This document shows positions 16,910-25,268 of a DNA stretch of 64,000 nt, piece after piece. Positions within the stretch are counted from its first letter, which is position 1, and every line of letters starts with the position of its first letter. The notes beneath the pieces are model-generated. The model had not been told where the DNA came from, did no database searches, and worked only from the letters and a program-made list of their open reading frames with translations. Both the position numbers and the translations under genes were made by a program. Source of the stretch: Nocardia pseudobrasiliensis NBRC 108224 (GTDB taxonomy: Bacteria > Actinomycetota > Actinomycetes > Mycobacteriales > Mycobacteriaceae); contig NZ_BDBS01000061.1 of the NCBI RefSeq assembly GCF_001613105.1, positions 1 to 64,000 on the forward strand, written 5' to 3'.

Positions 16910-16990
16910 TGCCCCACGTCCTGCCCGGCCCCGCGGCCGATCTTGTTTTCCTCCTGGCAGATATAGCACGTGTCCTCGCGCCACACGACA

Positions 16991-17023
16991 GCGGCCGCCC
17001 GGCTACGGGAGCCGGGCGGCCGC
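16991..17023 (-). terminator. hairpin terminator of csbD
   Basis: GCGGCCGCCCGGC (16991-17003) pairs perfectly with GCCGGGCGGCCGC (17011-17023) around a 7-base loop, 15 bases beyond the csbD stop. Confidence 0.7.
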
Positions 17024-17037
17024 GTATCGAATGCGGA

Positions 17038-17298
17038 TCAGCTGTTACCGCGCTGGTACGCCTCCTGCTGCTTCTTCTTTGCCTCGGCCTCGGCCCGTTC
17101 CTTCTCGGCCTGGGCCTCCTTCTTGGCGGCCTCCTGTTGCGAGTCGGCCTTATCCTGCTGAGCCTGACCCTCGTCGCGCAGATTCTCGTTGCCGAGAACG
17201 GTTCCGGCGGCCTCCTTGGCCTTACCTTTCACATCCTCGACCGCACCTTCGAATCCCTCACGGATGCCGCCCTTGTCGTGCTCGGACAAGACATTCAC
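17038..17298 (-). CDS. CsbD-family stress protein
   Basis: 86 aa. An N-terminal CsbD-like part (EHDKGGIREGFEGAVEDVKG, then KAKEAAGTVLGNENLRDEGQ) is followed by a highly charged Lys/Glu/Gln coiled-coil tail (AKKEAQAEKERAEAEAKKKQ). CsbD is a SigB-dependent general-stress protein of unknown mechanism. GGAGGTGA abuts the ATG. A SigF-type promoter lies at 17332-17356, about 30 bases upstream of the start, and a strong terminator follows, so it is a single-gene unit. Confidence 0.88.
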   Translation of the reverse strand: MNVLSEHDKGGIREGFEGAVEDVKGKAKEAAGTVLGNENLRDEGQAQQDKADSQQEAAKKEAQAEKERAEAEAKKKQQEAYQRGNS

Positions 17299-17331
17299 CT
17301 CCAGAATGTCGATACCACGGACATTCAGGGC

Positions 17332-17356
17332 CTACCCGTGAGTAGTGGGCCGAAAC
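17332..17356 (-). promoter_or_regulatory. SigF-type promoter for csbD
   Basis: Minus-strand GTTT (17356-17353), 15 bases, GGGTAG (17337-17332). Spacing is identical to the promoter of the sigF operon and to that of DUF3140. Confidence 0.7.
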
Positions 17357-17394
17357 GCGCTGCGCGCCGCGGTGATCGATGCCACCGCGCGCCC

Positions 17395-17910
17395 TCAGTG
17401 CCTGCGCTGATGCCAGGGGTGCAGCACCCATGCGATGAGAAACAGCAGCGCGAACGTCACACCCGCCGCCACGCCCGCACCCGTCCCGGCGACCACGTCG
17501 AAGATCAGGATCGCCACCCCGGTCAGCGCCGCGCCCAGCAGCGCGAGCCCGATCATCGCGTACACGTGGGCGGTCGCCACCACCCGGCCAAGCAGATGAC
17601 GGCGGAACAGGATGCGATGCGCGGACACCGGCCCCACCAGGAATACCGTCGCCCCGATCGAGGCCGCGACCGTGCCCAGATAGGTCCAGCGCATCCATGC
17701 CGTCATCACCGCGGTGAATCGGGTCTGGAACGGCAGCGTCAGCAGGAAGCCGGTCAGCAGCTGCACCCCGGTCTGCACCACGCGGGTCTCCTGGATCAGC
17801 ATGGTCCAGTTCCGGTCCAGCCGTTGGGTTTCGGTCTCGTGCCGATTGCGCTGGTCCCAGCGTTGGTCACCGAGCGGCGGTTCTGCGTGTGTGTCCATGA
17901 CTCCGTCCAT
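17395..17910 (-). CDS. DUF6328-type membrane protein
   Basis: 171 aa with a polar N-terminus and about four membrane helices (VQLLTGFLLTLPFQTRF; LGTVAASIGATVFLVGPV; AHVYAMIGLALLGAALTGVA; GVAAGVTFALLFLIAWVL). The block LIQETRVVQTGVQLLTGFLL is characteristic of a widespread actinobacterial family (DUF6328) of unknown function. Start 17910 or the second ATG at 17898. Neighbouring stress genes hint at a stress role. Confidence 0.78.
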   Translation of the reverse strand: MDGVMDTHAEPPLGDQRWDQRNRHETETQRLDRNWTMLIQETRVVQTGVQLLTGFLLTLPFQTRFTAVMTAWMRWTYLGTVAASIGATVFLVGPVSAHRILFRRHLLGRVVATAHVYAMIGLALLGAALTGVAILIFDVVAGTGAGVAAGVTFALLFLIAWVLHPWHQRRH

Positions 17911-17992
17911 CGTGTGCTACCGGCCTACCCCCGGGACGCAACACCCAATCGGCACGGCGTTTCCGCGCGCGCGAGCCGGGCAACCCGCACCC

Positions 17993-19507
17993 ATGACCTC
18001 GATCTGGCTGAAGTCCCCGCGACCGCCCGCCCATCCGCCCCTCACCGAGGGTCTGCGCTTCGATGTGGTGGTGGTCGGCGGCGGTCTGACCGGGCTGGTC
18101 ACCGCGCTGCTGCTGGCCGAACAGGGCTATGCGACGGCCGTGGTCGAGGCGCGGCGGCTGGGGGCGGTCACCACCGGCAACACCACCGGCAAGGTCAGCC
18201 TGCTGCAGGGCACCCGCGCGAGCGCCATCGCCCGTCGGCATTCGACCCGGGTGCTGCGTGAGTACACCGAGGCCAATCGGGCCGGACAGCAGTGGCTGGC
18301 CGCGTACTGCGCCGAACACGAGGTCGCCGTGCAGCGCGAGGACGCCTACACCTACGCCCAGACCGAGGCGGGCGCCGAGGCCGTGCGCACCGAATTGGCC
18401 GCCACGCGCAAGGCGGGTCTGGAAACCGAGTTCACCACCGATCTGGCGCTGCCGTTCCCGCAGTACGGCGCGGTCCGGCTGGCCGATCAGATCCAGCTCG
18501 ACGCCGTCGACGTCGTCGACGCGTTGACCGCGGATCTGGACGCGCACGGGGTGGCGATCTTCGAGAACACCCGCGTGGAGGGTCTGCGCAGCCGCGACGG
18601 CGACGATCACATCCTGCGCACCGATCACGGCGACGTCGCCGCCGACACCATCGTCCTGGCCACGGGCACACCGATTCTCGATCGCGGCGGCTTCTTCGCC
18701 CGGGTCAGCGCCCAGCGCTCCTACGCCGCGGCCTTCGCGGTGCCGCAGCCCCCGCCGCGCGGCATGTATCTCAGCGCCGACGAACCGGTGCGCTCGGTGC
18801 GCTACATCCCCTCGCCCCAGGGCGATCTACTACTGGTCGGCGGCAGCGGCCACGGCGTGGGCCGCACCGACGACGCTCGCGGGCACGCCGAGGAGGTGCT
18901 GCACTGGACGCGGACCTGGTTCCCCGGCGCGGAACCGCTGTACCGCTGGTCGGCCCAGGACTATCGGCCCAGCGCCGAATTGCCCTATGCCGGACCGATT
19001 CTGCCCGGCCACGATCGCATCCTGGTCGCCACCGGATACGCCAAATGGGGTCTGGCCAACGCGGTCGCCGCGGCGCACACGCTGCGCGGGCGGATCATCG
19101 GCAAACCCTCGCCCTGGCAGTCGGTCTTCGACACCTGGAGTCCCCGCGAACTCGCGGCCCTGCCCACCGCGGTGCGCGACAACGGCGAAGTGGCCCTGCG
19201 CTTTTCGAAGGGCTGGCTCTCGGCGCTGGCGGCTCCGATCGCCCGCCTCGTCACCGGCGCGGAGGCCACCCCCGCCGAGGGCGCGGGCCGCGTGGAACGG
19301 CAGGGCCGCACCCCGTGCGCGATCAGCACGGTCGACGGACACACCCGGCGGGTCTCGGCGGTATGCCCGCATCTGGGCGGCGTGGTCGCCTGGAACGATG
19401 CCGAATGTTCCTGGGACTGCCCGCTGCACGGGTCGCGGTTCGCACCGGACGGCCGCGTACTCGAGGGTCCGGCCACTCGCGCGCTGACACCCGCGCCCGG
19501 CGATTAG
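17993..19507 (+). CDS. FAD-dependent oxidoreductase with C-terminal Rieske domain
   Basis: 504 aa. DAO-type FAD fold: FDVVVVGGGLTGLVTALLLA gives the dinucleotide motif near residues 23-42, then TTGNTTGKVSLLQG, with YAGPILPGHDRILVATGYAK late in the fold. A C-terminal Rieske [2Fe-2S] domain has both ligand pairs: CPHLGG and, 16 residues on, CPLHGSRFAPDG. The combination resembles actinobacterial GlpD/DadA-like Rieske oxidoreductases; the substrate is unknown. No obvious ribosome binding site before the ATG. First of three same-strand genes (with 19537 and 20348). Confidence 0.88.
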   Translation: MTSIWLKSPRPPAHPPLTEGLRFDVVVVGGGLTGLVTALLLAEQGYATAVVEARRLGAVTTGNTTGKVSLLQGTRASAIARRHSTRVLREYTEANRAGQQWLAAYCAEHEVAVQREDAYTYAQTEAGAEAVRTELAATRKAGLETEFTTDLALPFPQYGAVRLADQIQLDAVDVVDALTADLDAHGVAIFENTRVEGLRSRDGDDHILRTDHGDVAADTIVLATGTPILDRGGFFARVSAQRSYAAAFAVPQPPPRGMYLSADEPVRSVRYIPSPQGDLLLVGGSGHGVGRTDDARGHAEEVLHWTRTWFPGAEPLYRWSAQDYRPSAELPYAGPILPGHDRILVATGYAKWGLANAVAAAHTLRGRIIGKPSPWQSVFDTWSPRELAALPTAVRDNGEVALRFSKGWLSALAAPIARLVTGAEATPAEGAGRVERQGRTPCAISTVDGHTRRVSAVCPHLGGVVAWNDAECSWDCPLHGSRFAPDGRVLEGPATRALTPAPGD

Positions 19508-19536
19508 CCGCCACCGCCGGAGGGTAGGCCCAAGGC

Positions 19537-20364
19537 ATGCCCGCGTCGATCGATCAGCTCCTGCAGGCACTCACGCGTGTCGTGAACACCCTGCTGGAAG
19601 CGGAGATCCCGTGCGCGGTGGCGGGCGGCTGCGCGGTGTATGCCCGCGGCGGTCCGGCCTCGGATCACGATGTGGACATCTTCGTCAAACCCGCCGATGT
19701 CGAGCGGGCCCGCCAGGCGCTCGCGCGCGCGGGACTGCGACTGGTGGACCCGCCCGAGGACTGGCTCACCAAGGCCTATGACGGCGATACGCTGGTGGAT
19801 CTGATCTTCCGGCCCAACTATCGCACGGTGACCGACGAAATCCTTTCGCGCGCAACGTGGATGCGGATCGGACCGGCCGCGGCGCCGGTGGTCGCGGGCA
19901 CCGATCTCATGGTGGACAAACTCATGGTGCTCGATCCGCACCGGCTGGATTTCACCGGGCTGATGCATATCGCCCGCGCGCTGCGCGAGCAGGTGGACTG
20001 GTCGCGGGTGCGCGAGGAGACGGCCGTATCGCCGTATGCCCGAGCCTTTCTCGGCCTACTCGACGATCTGGGCATCACCGACAAGGGAGGCATCGTGATC
20101 GACGATCCCAGCGGCGAGGTGCTGCCGCAATATCTCGTGGCGAATCTGCGCCGCGCCTTCGCCGAGGATCCGCGCACCGCGGAACTCGGTGTGCACGTGA
20201 CGATTCGCGGCGATGTGGTCGTACTCGACGGCGAGGTGAGCAGCGAGCAACGCCGCCGCCACCTCGAGGAGGTCGTGCACGAGCACGCCCCGAAACTGCG
20301 GGTGCACAACGACGTTCGCATCAGCTCCCCGACGGCCCCGGTGGATCATGAACATCTCGGATGA
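19537..20364 (+). CDS. nucleotidyltransferase-fold protein fused to BON domain
   Basis: 275 aa. The first about 170 residues form a minimal nucleotidyltransferase: CAVAGGCAVYARGG followed by SDHDVDIFV gives the GG ... DxD catalytic pattern. The last about 90 residues are a BON domain (VLPQYLVANLRRAFAEDPRT, VHVTIRGDVVVLDGEVSSEQ), normally a periplasmic or membrane-associated phospholipid-binding fold. No signal or membrane segment is present, so the BON part must act in the cytosol or at the inner membrane face. Overlaps the phosphoesterase gene by 17 bases. Function unknown. Confidence 0.8.
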   Translation: MPASIDQLLQALTRVVNTLLEAEIPCAVAGGCAVYARGGPASDHDVDIFVKPADVERARQALARAGLRLVDPPEDWLTKAYDGDTLVDLIFRPNYRTVTDEILSRATWMRIGPAAAPVVAGTDLMVDKLMVLDPHRLDFTGLMHIARALREQVDWSRVREETAVSPYARAFLGLLDDLGITDKGGIVIDDPSGEVLPQYLVANLRRAFAEDPRTAELGVHVTIRGDVVVLDGEVSSEQRRRHLEEVVHEHAPKLRVHNDVRISSPTAPVDHEHLG

Positions 20365-21127
20365 CGGCGCGGTCGTGCGCCTGGCCGCCGTCGGGGACGT
20401 ACATCTGGGCGAGGATTCGACCGGCCTGCTGCGCCCGGCCCTGGCCGAACTGCCCGACTGCGCCGATGTGCTGCTGCTGGCCGGGGATCTGACCCGGCAC
20501 GGCACCCTGGACGAGGCGCGCGTGGTGGCCGTCGAATTCTCGGATCTGGGCGTGCCGGTGATCGCCGTACTGGGCAATCACGATCATCACAGCGACGCGC
20601 AGGACGAGATCACCGCCCTGCTCACCGATCACGGCATCACCGTGCTCGAGGGCGGCGCGACGACGGTGACCGTGCGCGGACGCACGCTCGGGGTGGCCGG
20701 GACCAAGGGCTTCGGTGGCGGCTTCGCCGGTAAGTGCGCGAGCGTGTTCGGCGAGCGGATCATGCGCGAATTCGCCTCCCACACCGTGGGCATGGCCGAC
20801 GCGCTGCGCGAATCGCTGGCCGGACTCGACACCGATATACGCGTGGCGCTGACCCACTACTCCCCCGTCAGCGACACCTTGCACGGCGAGCCACGCGAGA
20901 TCTATCCGTTCCTGGGCTCGTATCTGCTCGGCGAGGCGATCGACTGCTGCGGCGTGCAGTTGGCGGTACATGGGCACGCGCACGCCGGAACCGAACGCGG
21001 GACGACCCCGGGCGGGATCCGGGTGCGCAATGTGGCCCAGCCGGTCATCCGTTCGGCCTTCGCCGTGTACGACCTCGCCGTCCCCGCCCGGACCCGGCCG
21101 CAACCGGAACCGGCGGCCCACGGGTGA
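20348..21127 (+). CDS. calcineurin-like metallophosphoesterase
   Basis: 259 aa with all binuclear-metal motifs in order: GDVHLGE, LLLAGDLTRHG, AVLGNHDHHSD, ALTHYSPVSDT and VHGHAHAGTERG. Probably a cytosolic phosphodiesterase or phosphatase; the substrate could be a nucleotide made or used by the coupled nucleotidyltransferase-BON protein (inference from the 17-base overlap). The tail after FAVYDLAVPARTRP is proline-rich. Confidence 0.87.
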   Translation: MNISDDGAVVRLAAVGDVHLGEDSTGLLRPALAELPDCADVLLLAGDLTRHGTLDEARVVAVEFSDLGVPVIAVLGNHDHHSDAQDEITALLTDHGITVLEGGATTVTVRGRTLGVAGTKGFGGGFAGKCASVFGERIMREFASHTVGMADALRESLAGLDTDIRVALTHYSPVSDTLHGEPREIYPFLGSYLLGEAIDCCGVQLAVHGHAHAGTERGTTPGGIRVRNVAQPVIRSAFAVYDLAVPARTRPQPEPAAHG

Positions 21128-21745
21128 GCGCCGCGCCGCGGGACCGATTACGCACCCCTGACCGCCGGACAGCGCCGCCCACGGCCGCATTCGGCCCACC
21201 GATGCGCCGCGGCGGCGCACGGCCGCCCTACGAGGCCGCTGGCGCGTCGCTGAGGCGACGCGGGCGGACAGGTGTCCGTCCTTTCCGCGCGAGCCGCCGT
21301 TCGATCTTGTTGCGCCGGTGACCGGTCCGCGCACGGCTGCGGACGGACACCCGGGCGGACACCGAGGACGGCGACACGCCGTGAGATGTGCCGCCGAACA
21401 AAGCGCAGGCGAACAACACGTGACGTCCCGCAAATATCTGGAACAAGATTCGAAACACGCGATGCCACGCGGGCGCGAAACCCCCGACAACGACAAACCC
21501 CGCCGCACCCGCCCCGCGGTGGGGCGGCAAATGTTTGCTGGGATCGAATAGCAACCGTTCAGCAGCCCAAATACACTCTGCGACTGCATATTAGAAGTTG
21601 CAGATGTACTTGCATCTGCTCCTTGCACGGACCTAAACTCTTCCCTGTCAAGGCAGTACAGGGGACTACCAGGGAAGCCGTAGGGTGAACCCGGGGCCAC
21701 ATTTCGCCGTCGGTTAACTCTCGGCCTGGCGTCAGGGGCGTTCGC
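21128..21745. other. gene-poor 618-bp interval
   Basis: No credible gene is seen. A 7-base-arm hairpin at 21203-21219 (TGCGCCG-CGG-CGGCGCA) may end transcription of the phosphoesterase cluster. The right part (from about 21540) is AT-richer and carries the palindromic promoter described at 21600-21639, leaving a leader of about 100 bases before the next gene. Confidence 0.5.
21600..21639 (+). promoter_or_regulatory. promoter with GCAGATG-N6-CATCTGC operator
   Basis: GCAGATG (21600-21606), 6 bases, CATCTGC (21613-21619). A -35 box TTGCAT (21611-21616) lies within the right arm; 17 bases later is the -10 box TAAACT (21634-21639). The same arrangement recurs at 24535-24580, so a repressor bound here would block polymerase. 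Confidence 0.65.
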
Positions 21746-21997
21746 ATGAACCAGCCAATGGACCTCGGCCGGCTCGGAATTATGGACAGGAACCGGACCG
21801 AGCAGCATATCTACTCGCGGGAAACCGCAACACGTTTCGTGATCGACGCGGTCGAGTCCACAGGCGCGGCCACACGCGACGATTTCGATATCGACCGAAT
21901 CGTCACCACCGCACACGCGATGGTGAACGATTGGGATTTCCATTCGATGCAACCGGACGCGTTCTGGCGCATCGCCTCCAGCTTTATCAGGCAATAG
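21746..21997 (+). CDS. small hypothetical protein (83 aa) of the XRE/DUF397 locus
   Basis: Begins MNQPMDLGRLGIMDRNRTEQ with AGGGGCG in front of the ATG. Acidic and soluble, with a helical look (YSRETATRFVIDAVESTGAA; RIVTTAHAMVNDWDFHSMQP). No known motif. Its promoter carries the same palindrome as the promoter of the 65-aa gene at 24679, suggesting joint control by the XRE regulator encoded immediately downstream on the other strand. Confidence 0.6.
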   Translation: MNQPMDLGRLGIMDRNRTEQHIYSRETATRFVIDAVESTGAATRDDFDIDRIVTTAHAMVNDWDFHSMQPDAFWRIASSFIRQ

Positions 21998-22098
21998 CTT
22001 CATCGGCGATACAGCTGTTGCAGCGCGAGCGGTCATCGGCCACGAGCCGACGGCCGCTCGTGCCGTGTTCGCCAGCGGTTGCCGGGACGGCCGCCGAA

Positions 22099-22986
22099 TT
22101 ACAGTTCGGCGGCGACCTCTTCCAGCATCTTTCGTGAACGCTCGGGCGGTTCGGCCTGCACACTGAGGCGATCCATCACCTGGCGATACAGCTCGAGATC
22201 CTGCTGGCGATCCAGATAGAGCGCGCTGGTGAGCTGTTCGATATAGACGATATCGGGCAATTCCGGCTCGGCGAAACGCAGCATCGTGAACGAGCTGCCC
22301 GCGGCCGCGTGGCCACCCGCCGCATAGGGCAGGACCTGAATGGTGATATTCGGCCGGCTCGCCATTCCGAGCAGATGTTCGATCTGCGCGCGCAGCACCT
22401 CTGTGCCGCCGATGGGCCGATGCAGAACCGCCTCATCGATGACGGCCCACAGCGTCGGCGCGCCGCGCCGCTCCAGAATCTCCTGACGCTTCCTGCGCAG
22501 CTCCACCCGGCGCGCGGTCTCGGAGTTCTCGTGACCCAGGGCCACCACCGCACGCGCGTAGTCGTCGGTCTGCAGCAGACCCGGCACGAGTTGGCCCTCG
22601 AAACTGCGAATCGCCTTGGACGCGTGCTCGAGTCCGAGATATGTCTCGAACCAGGGCGGCAGCAGATCGCTGTAGCGATGCCACCACCCCGGCTGGTTCG
22701 CCTTGCGAACCAGATCCAGGAACATCTCGCGCTGTTCGGGGTCGTTGACTTTGTAGAGCGTCAACAAGTCTCGGATGTCGCGTTCCTTGAACCCGGTTCG
22801 TCCGAGTTCGAGACGACTGATCTTCGCGTGCGACCCACGAATGTGGTCGCCTGCGGCCTCGCGGGTGATTCCGCATTCTTCTCGTAGTTTGCGGAGCTGC
22901 CCGCCGACCGCGATCCGAAGCGCGGTCGGACCGCGTTCGGCGACAAGCGATTCCACGCGGCCGATACGGACAGGTTCTGCGATCAT
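22099..22986 (-). CDS. XRE-family regulator with DUF5753 (WhiJ-like)
   Basis: 295 aa. An N-terminal helix-turn-helix (LRKLREECGITREAAGDHIR, then GSHAKISRLELG) is followed by a long DUF5753 domain (WWHRYSDLLPPWFETYLGLE to the end). This is the architecture of WhiJ/AbaA-locus regulators that pair with a DUF397 protein and repress development or secondary metabolism in Streptomyces. GGAG is spaced 8 bases from ATG 22986; an in-frame GTG at 22995 overlaps that site. Lies 90 bases downstream of the DUF397 gene on the same strand. Confidence 0.88.
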   Translation of the reverse strand: MIAEPVRIGRVESLVAERGPTALRIAVGGQLRKLREECGITREAAGDHIRGSHAKISRLELGRTGFKERDIRDLLTLYKVNDPEQREMFLDLVRKANQPGWWHRYSDLLPPWFETYLGLEHASKAIRSFEGQLVPGLLQTDDYARAVVALGHENSETARRVELRRKRQEILERRGAPTLWAVIDEAVLHRPIGGTEVLRAQIEHLLGMASRPNITIQVLPYAAGGHAAAGSSFTMLRFAEPELPDIVYIEQLTSALYLDRQQDLELYRQVMDRLSVQAEPPERSRKMLEEVAAEL

Positions 22987-23076
22987 GAGGTCCACTCCGA
23001 TGCTCGACGATCACCGGCAGTGAGGGTCACAACCGCCTCGTCGCGACCACACCGCGCCGAAAGCTAATGCTACCGC

Positions 23077-23310
23077 TCAGAGTGCCAGATCGTCGAACTC
23101 CCCACTCTTCGCGCCGCGCAAAAAAGCATCGATCTCCGGACGGGTGTACACGAGCACCGCACCCTCGGGATCGCGCGAATTGCGCATGGCGACCAGTCCG
23201 TTGGGCATATCGGCCACTTCGACACAGTTTCCGCTGGGATTGCTGAACGTACTCTTGCGCCATGCCAAGCCGGACGGCCGCTCGCCACCCATGGCAGTCA
23301 AATCGGTCAT
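23077..23310 (-). CDS. DUF397 protein
   Basis: 77 aa starting MTDLTAMGGERP, with the diagnostic LAWRKSTFSNPSGNCVEVAD and the later MRNSRDPEGAVLVYTRPEID. DUF397 proteins act with adjacent XRE/DUF5753 regulators, by analogy as antagonists or partners. AGGAG precedes the ATG. Half-sites of the locus palindrome lie just upstream (23359-23398), so the pair may repress itself. Confidence 0.9.
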   Translation of the reverse strand: MTDLTAMGGERPSGLAWRKSTFSNPSGNCVEVADMPNGLVAMRNSRDPEGAVLVYTRPEIDAFLRGAKSGEFDDLAL

Positions 23311-23358
23311 TGCTGTCTCCTGCTCGATCGGAGGCCCCATCGCTCGCCGCGGTGAGCC

Positions 23359-23416
23359 AGTGCTTGCATCTGTTCGCGCAACTGTTCTTGCATTTGAAAC
23401 TGACATCCAAACGATA
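23359..23416 (-). promoter_or_regulatory. half-sites of the locus operator before DUF397
   Basis: On the plus strand GTGCTTGCATCTG (about 23360-23372) and GTTCTTGCATTTG (about 23384-23396) repeat in the same direction; each matches one arm plus spacer of the palindromes at 21600 and 24535. A minus-strand TATCGT (23416-23411) is a plausible -10, which would put the half-sites in the early transcribed region, an arrangement suited to repression. Confidence 0.45.
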
Positions 23417-23699
23417 GCACGGGGGTAGCGGGAGATCGAGCCCTTCTGACGACCGGAAACGCTGGGACACAACGGCTTTGATCTTGATCCGTCATGAGTG
23501 CCGCGGCCTGTGAAGATCCGCTGAATAGCGGCCGACCAGTTGGTGATTTTGGGTCACACCTCCATATGGATGGGGACAATCCGGCCCGTCCGAATCGGCC
23601 GAAGCTTGTACTGTCACTTCTGCATCAGATCCACCACCCGCGCGCGTCCAGGTAGTACGCCCGCCGGGCGACGCCGGGTTCTCGACGAGGAGCCGACTC

Positions 23700-24497
23700 A
23701 TGCCCCCTGGGTACAACACCGAGATCCGTACCGACATCCCGCATTCCGCGCGGATTTGGAACTACTGGATGGGCGGACAGGACAATTACGACATCGATCG
23801 TCAGGTCGGCGACGCCAGCCTCGAGATTGATCCGGACATCGGGGCGATGGCGACCGAGAGTCGCCGCTTCCTCATTCGCAGCGTCGGCCATCTCGCGCGC
23901 GATCGGGGCATCTCGCAATTCCTCGATATCGGCACCGGCCTGCCGACCATGCAGAACACCCACGAGGTCGCGCAGTCGATCGTGCCCGACGCGCGAATCG
24001 TCTACGTGGACAACGATCCCCTGGTTCTCACCCACGCTCGGGCGCTGCTGACCAGCACCACCGACGAGGGCGTGACGACATATATAGAGGCCGACTTCAA
24101 CAATCCGGAACAGATCATCGACGAGGCCCGCAACATCCTCAACTTCACCCAGCCGATCGCGGTGATGTTCATGGGCGTGCTCGGCCACGCCCCCACCTAC
24201 GACGAACTGCTGCGCATCGTGCGCACCATCGTGGCCGCGGTACCCAGCGGCAGCTACCTGATCTACTGGGACGGCACCACCGACAGCCCGTACTACGTGC
24301 GCATGTGCGCCGAGTACGCGAAATCCGGCGGGGTTCCCTATTACCCTCGCACCCAGGACGAGCTGCGTACCGTGTTCGACGGCCTCGAACTGCTCGAACC
24401 CGGCTTCGGCCCGATCGCGCACTGGCGCCGGCCCGATACCGAGAAGCCGCTGGACCGCGAGATCGCCGCCTTCGGCGCGGTCGCGCGCAAACCCTGA
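23700..24497 (+). CDS. DUF574-type SAM-dependent methyltransferase
   Basis: 265 aa of the actinobacterial S-adenosyl-methyltransferase family often encoded beside XRE/DUF397 pairs. The family signature IPHSARIWNYWMGGQDNY is at the N-terminus and the SAM-binding FLDIGTGLPTMQNTHEVAQ near residue 80, with IVYVDNDPLVL as the acidic strand end. GAGGAG precedes the ATG. The substrate of this family is unknown. Divergent from the DUF397 gene. Confidence 0.9.
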   Translation: MPPGYNTEIRTDIPHSARIWNYWMGGQDNYDIDRQVGDASLEIDPDIGAMATESRRFLIRSVGHLARDRGISQFLDIGTGLPTMQNTHEVAQSIVPDARIVYVDNDPLVLTHARALLTSTTDEGVTTYIEADFNNPEQIIDEARNILNFTQPIAVMFMGVLGHAPTYDELLRIVRTIVAAVPSGSYLIYWDGTTDSPYYVRMCAEYAKSGGVPYYPRTQDELRTVFDGLELLEPGFGPIAHWRRPDTEKPLDREIAAFGAVARKP

Positions 24498-24534
24498 ACA
24501 GGGCCCGGTCACAACCGGCGCAACACGCGCTTGT

Positions 24535-24580
24535 GACTGTGCAGATGTGCTTGCATCTGCACAGTCCCCCGGCCTAAGCT
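24535..24580 (+). promoter_or_regulatory. promoter with 13-bp-arm palindromic operator
   Basis: GACTGTGCAGATG (24535-24547) and CATCTGCACAGTC (24554-24566) form a perfect inverted repeat around TGCTTG. TTGCAT (24551-24556) and, 18 bases on, TAAGCT (24575-24580) form the promoter. Same operator core, -35 and -10 layout as at 21600-21639. Confidence 0.7.
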
Positions 24581-24678
24581 TTTTTCGACGAGGATGGCCG
24601 GACAAGCGCCGGATCGAATGGGAGCCCCCGCGCCAGCGTCGCCACCGTTTATCCACCGCGAACGGTTAGAGGCGTCCC

Positions 24679-24876
24679 ATGACTCAGATGCTCCAGCATT
24701 CCGGTCCATGCGATTCCGTCGGCAGCGCCGACTCGATCGGCGACTGCGCCGACGAACCTCGCGAGCTGACCTACCGCCGTGCCCGTGCCCTCCTGCGCGC
24801 CCACGACCGGCATCTCGGCTGCCGTCAGTGGATCGCCGCCGCGGCGTATCTGTCAGCGGGGCTTGACGACGAATAA
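24679..24876 (+). CDS. small hypothetical protein (65 aa) under the locus operator
   Basis: MTQMLQHSGPCDSVGSADSI, then a helical block RELTYRRARALLRAHDRHLG and CRQWIAAAAYLSAGLDDE. Three cysteines; no membrane segment. AGAGGCG precedes the ATG. The operator/promoter lies about 100 bases upstream. Small targets of this kind are typical of XRE/DUF397 loci, but the function is unknown. Confidence 0.65.
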   Translation: MTQMLQHSGPCDSVGSADSIGDCADEPRELTYRRARALLRAHDRHLGCRQWIAAAAYLSAGLDDE

Positions 24877-24944
24877 CCCTCTGCGCCACCGGGAGTCGCG
24901 GCCGCGGTGGTCCGCGTCGATGTCACGTCAATAGGGCTCCTACC

Positions 24945-25268
24945 ATGGAGACTGGACGTACCACCGGCAACGCGAAGCGAACCACCATGATCCTGACCGT
25001 CGCCCACGAGATCATCCTCAGCCAGATTATGAATCCCACACCGGAGACGCCTCCGGTGGCGGATAAATTCATGAAGCTGGTCCGCTACTTCACCTGGTTC
25101 ATGCTGCTGTCGGGCACCGTCGGGATCATCTACGCCGGGGGCCGATTCGCCTGGGAGAAATGGCAGGGCGGGCGGCTGGAATCGCCGAAGATGGTGGCGG
25201 GCGCCCTGGTCGGCGGGGTCTTGATCACCAGCGCCGGCACCATTATGAATTCGATCATCGGGACCTGA
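24945..25268 (+). CDS. small two-helix membrane protein, VirB2/TrbC-like topology
   Basis: 107 aa with two hydrophobic helices (LVRYFTWFMLLSGTVGIIYA and VAGALVGGVLITSAGTIMNS) separated by a basic/polar loop (GGRFAWEKWQGGRLESPK). The topology and loop resemble pilin-like TrbC/VirB2 proteins of actinobacterial conjugative elements, but no other transfer gene is nearby, so this is only a resemblance. An alternative start is the ATG at 24987. Its 3' end overlaps the convergent SRPBCC gene by 14 bases. Confidence 0.6.
   Translation: METGRTTGNAKRTTMILTVAHEIILSQIMNPTPETPPVADKFMKLVRYFTWFMLLSGTVGIIYAGGRFAWEKWQGGRLESPKMVAGALVGGVLITSAGTIMNSIIGT

Noticed and set aside
19537..20364. Classical type IV (AbiE-type) toxin-antitoxin for the nucleotidyltransferase
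   Set aside because: The neighbour is a metallophosphoesterase, not an AbiEi-like regulator, and the BON fusion is atypical; kept only as a speculative link in the findings.
21600..21619. CRISPR or short dispersed repeat family for GCAGATG-N6-CATCTGC
   Set aside because: Only two full copies, each at a promoter in the same geometry; fits an operator better.
24945..25268. An integrative conjugative element around the TrbC-like protein
   Set aside because: No integrase, relaxase, VirB4/TraA or attachment repeats within the window.
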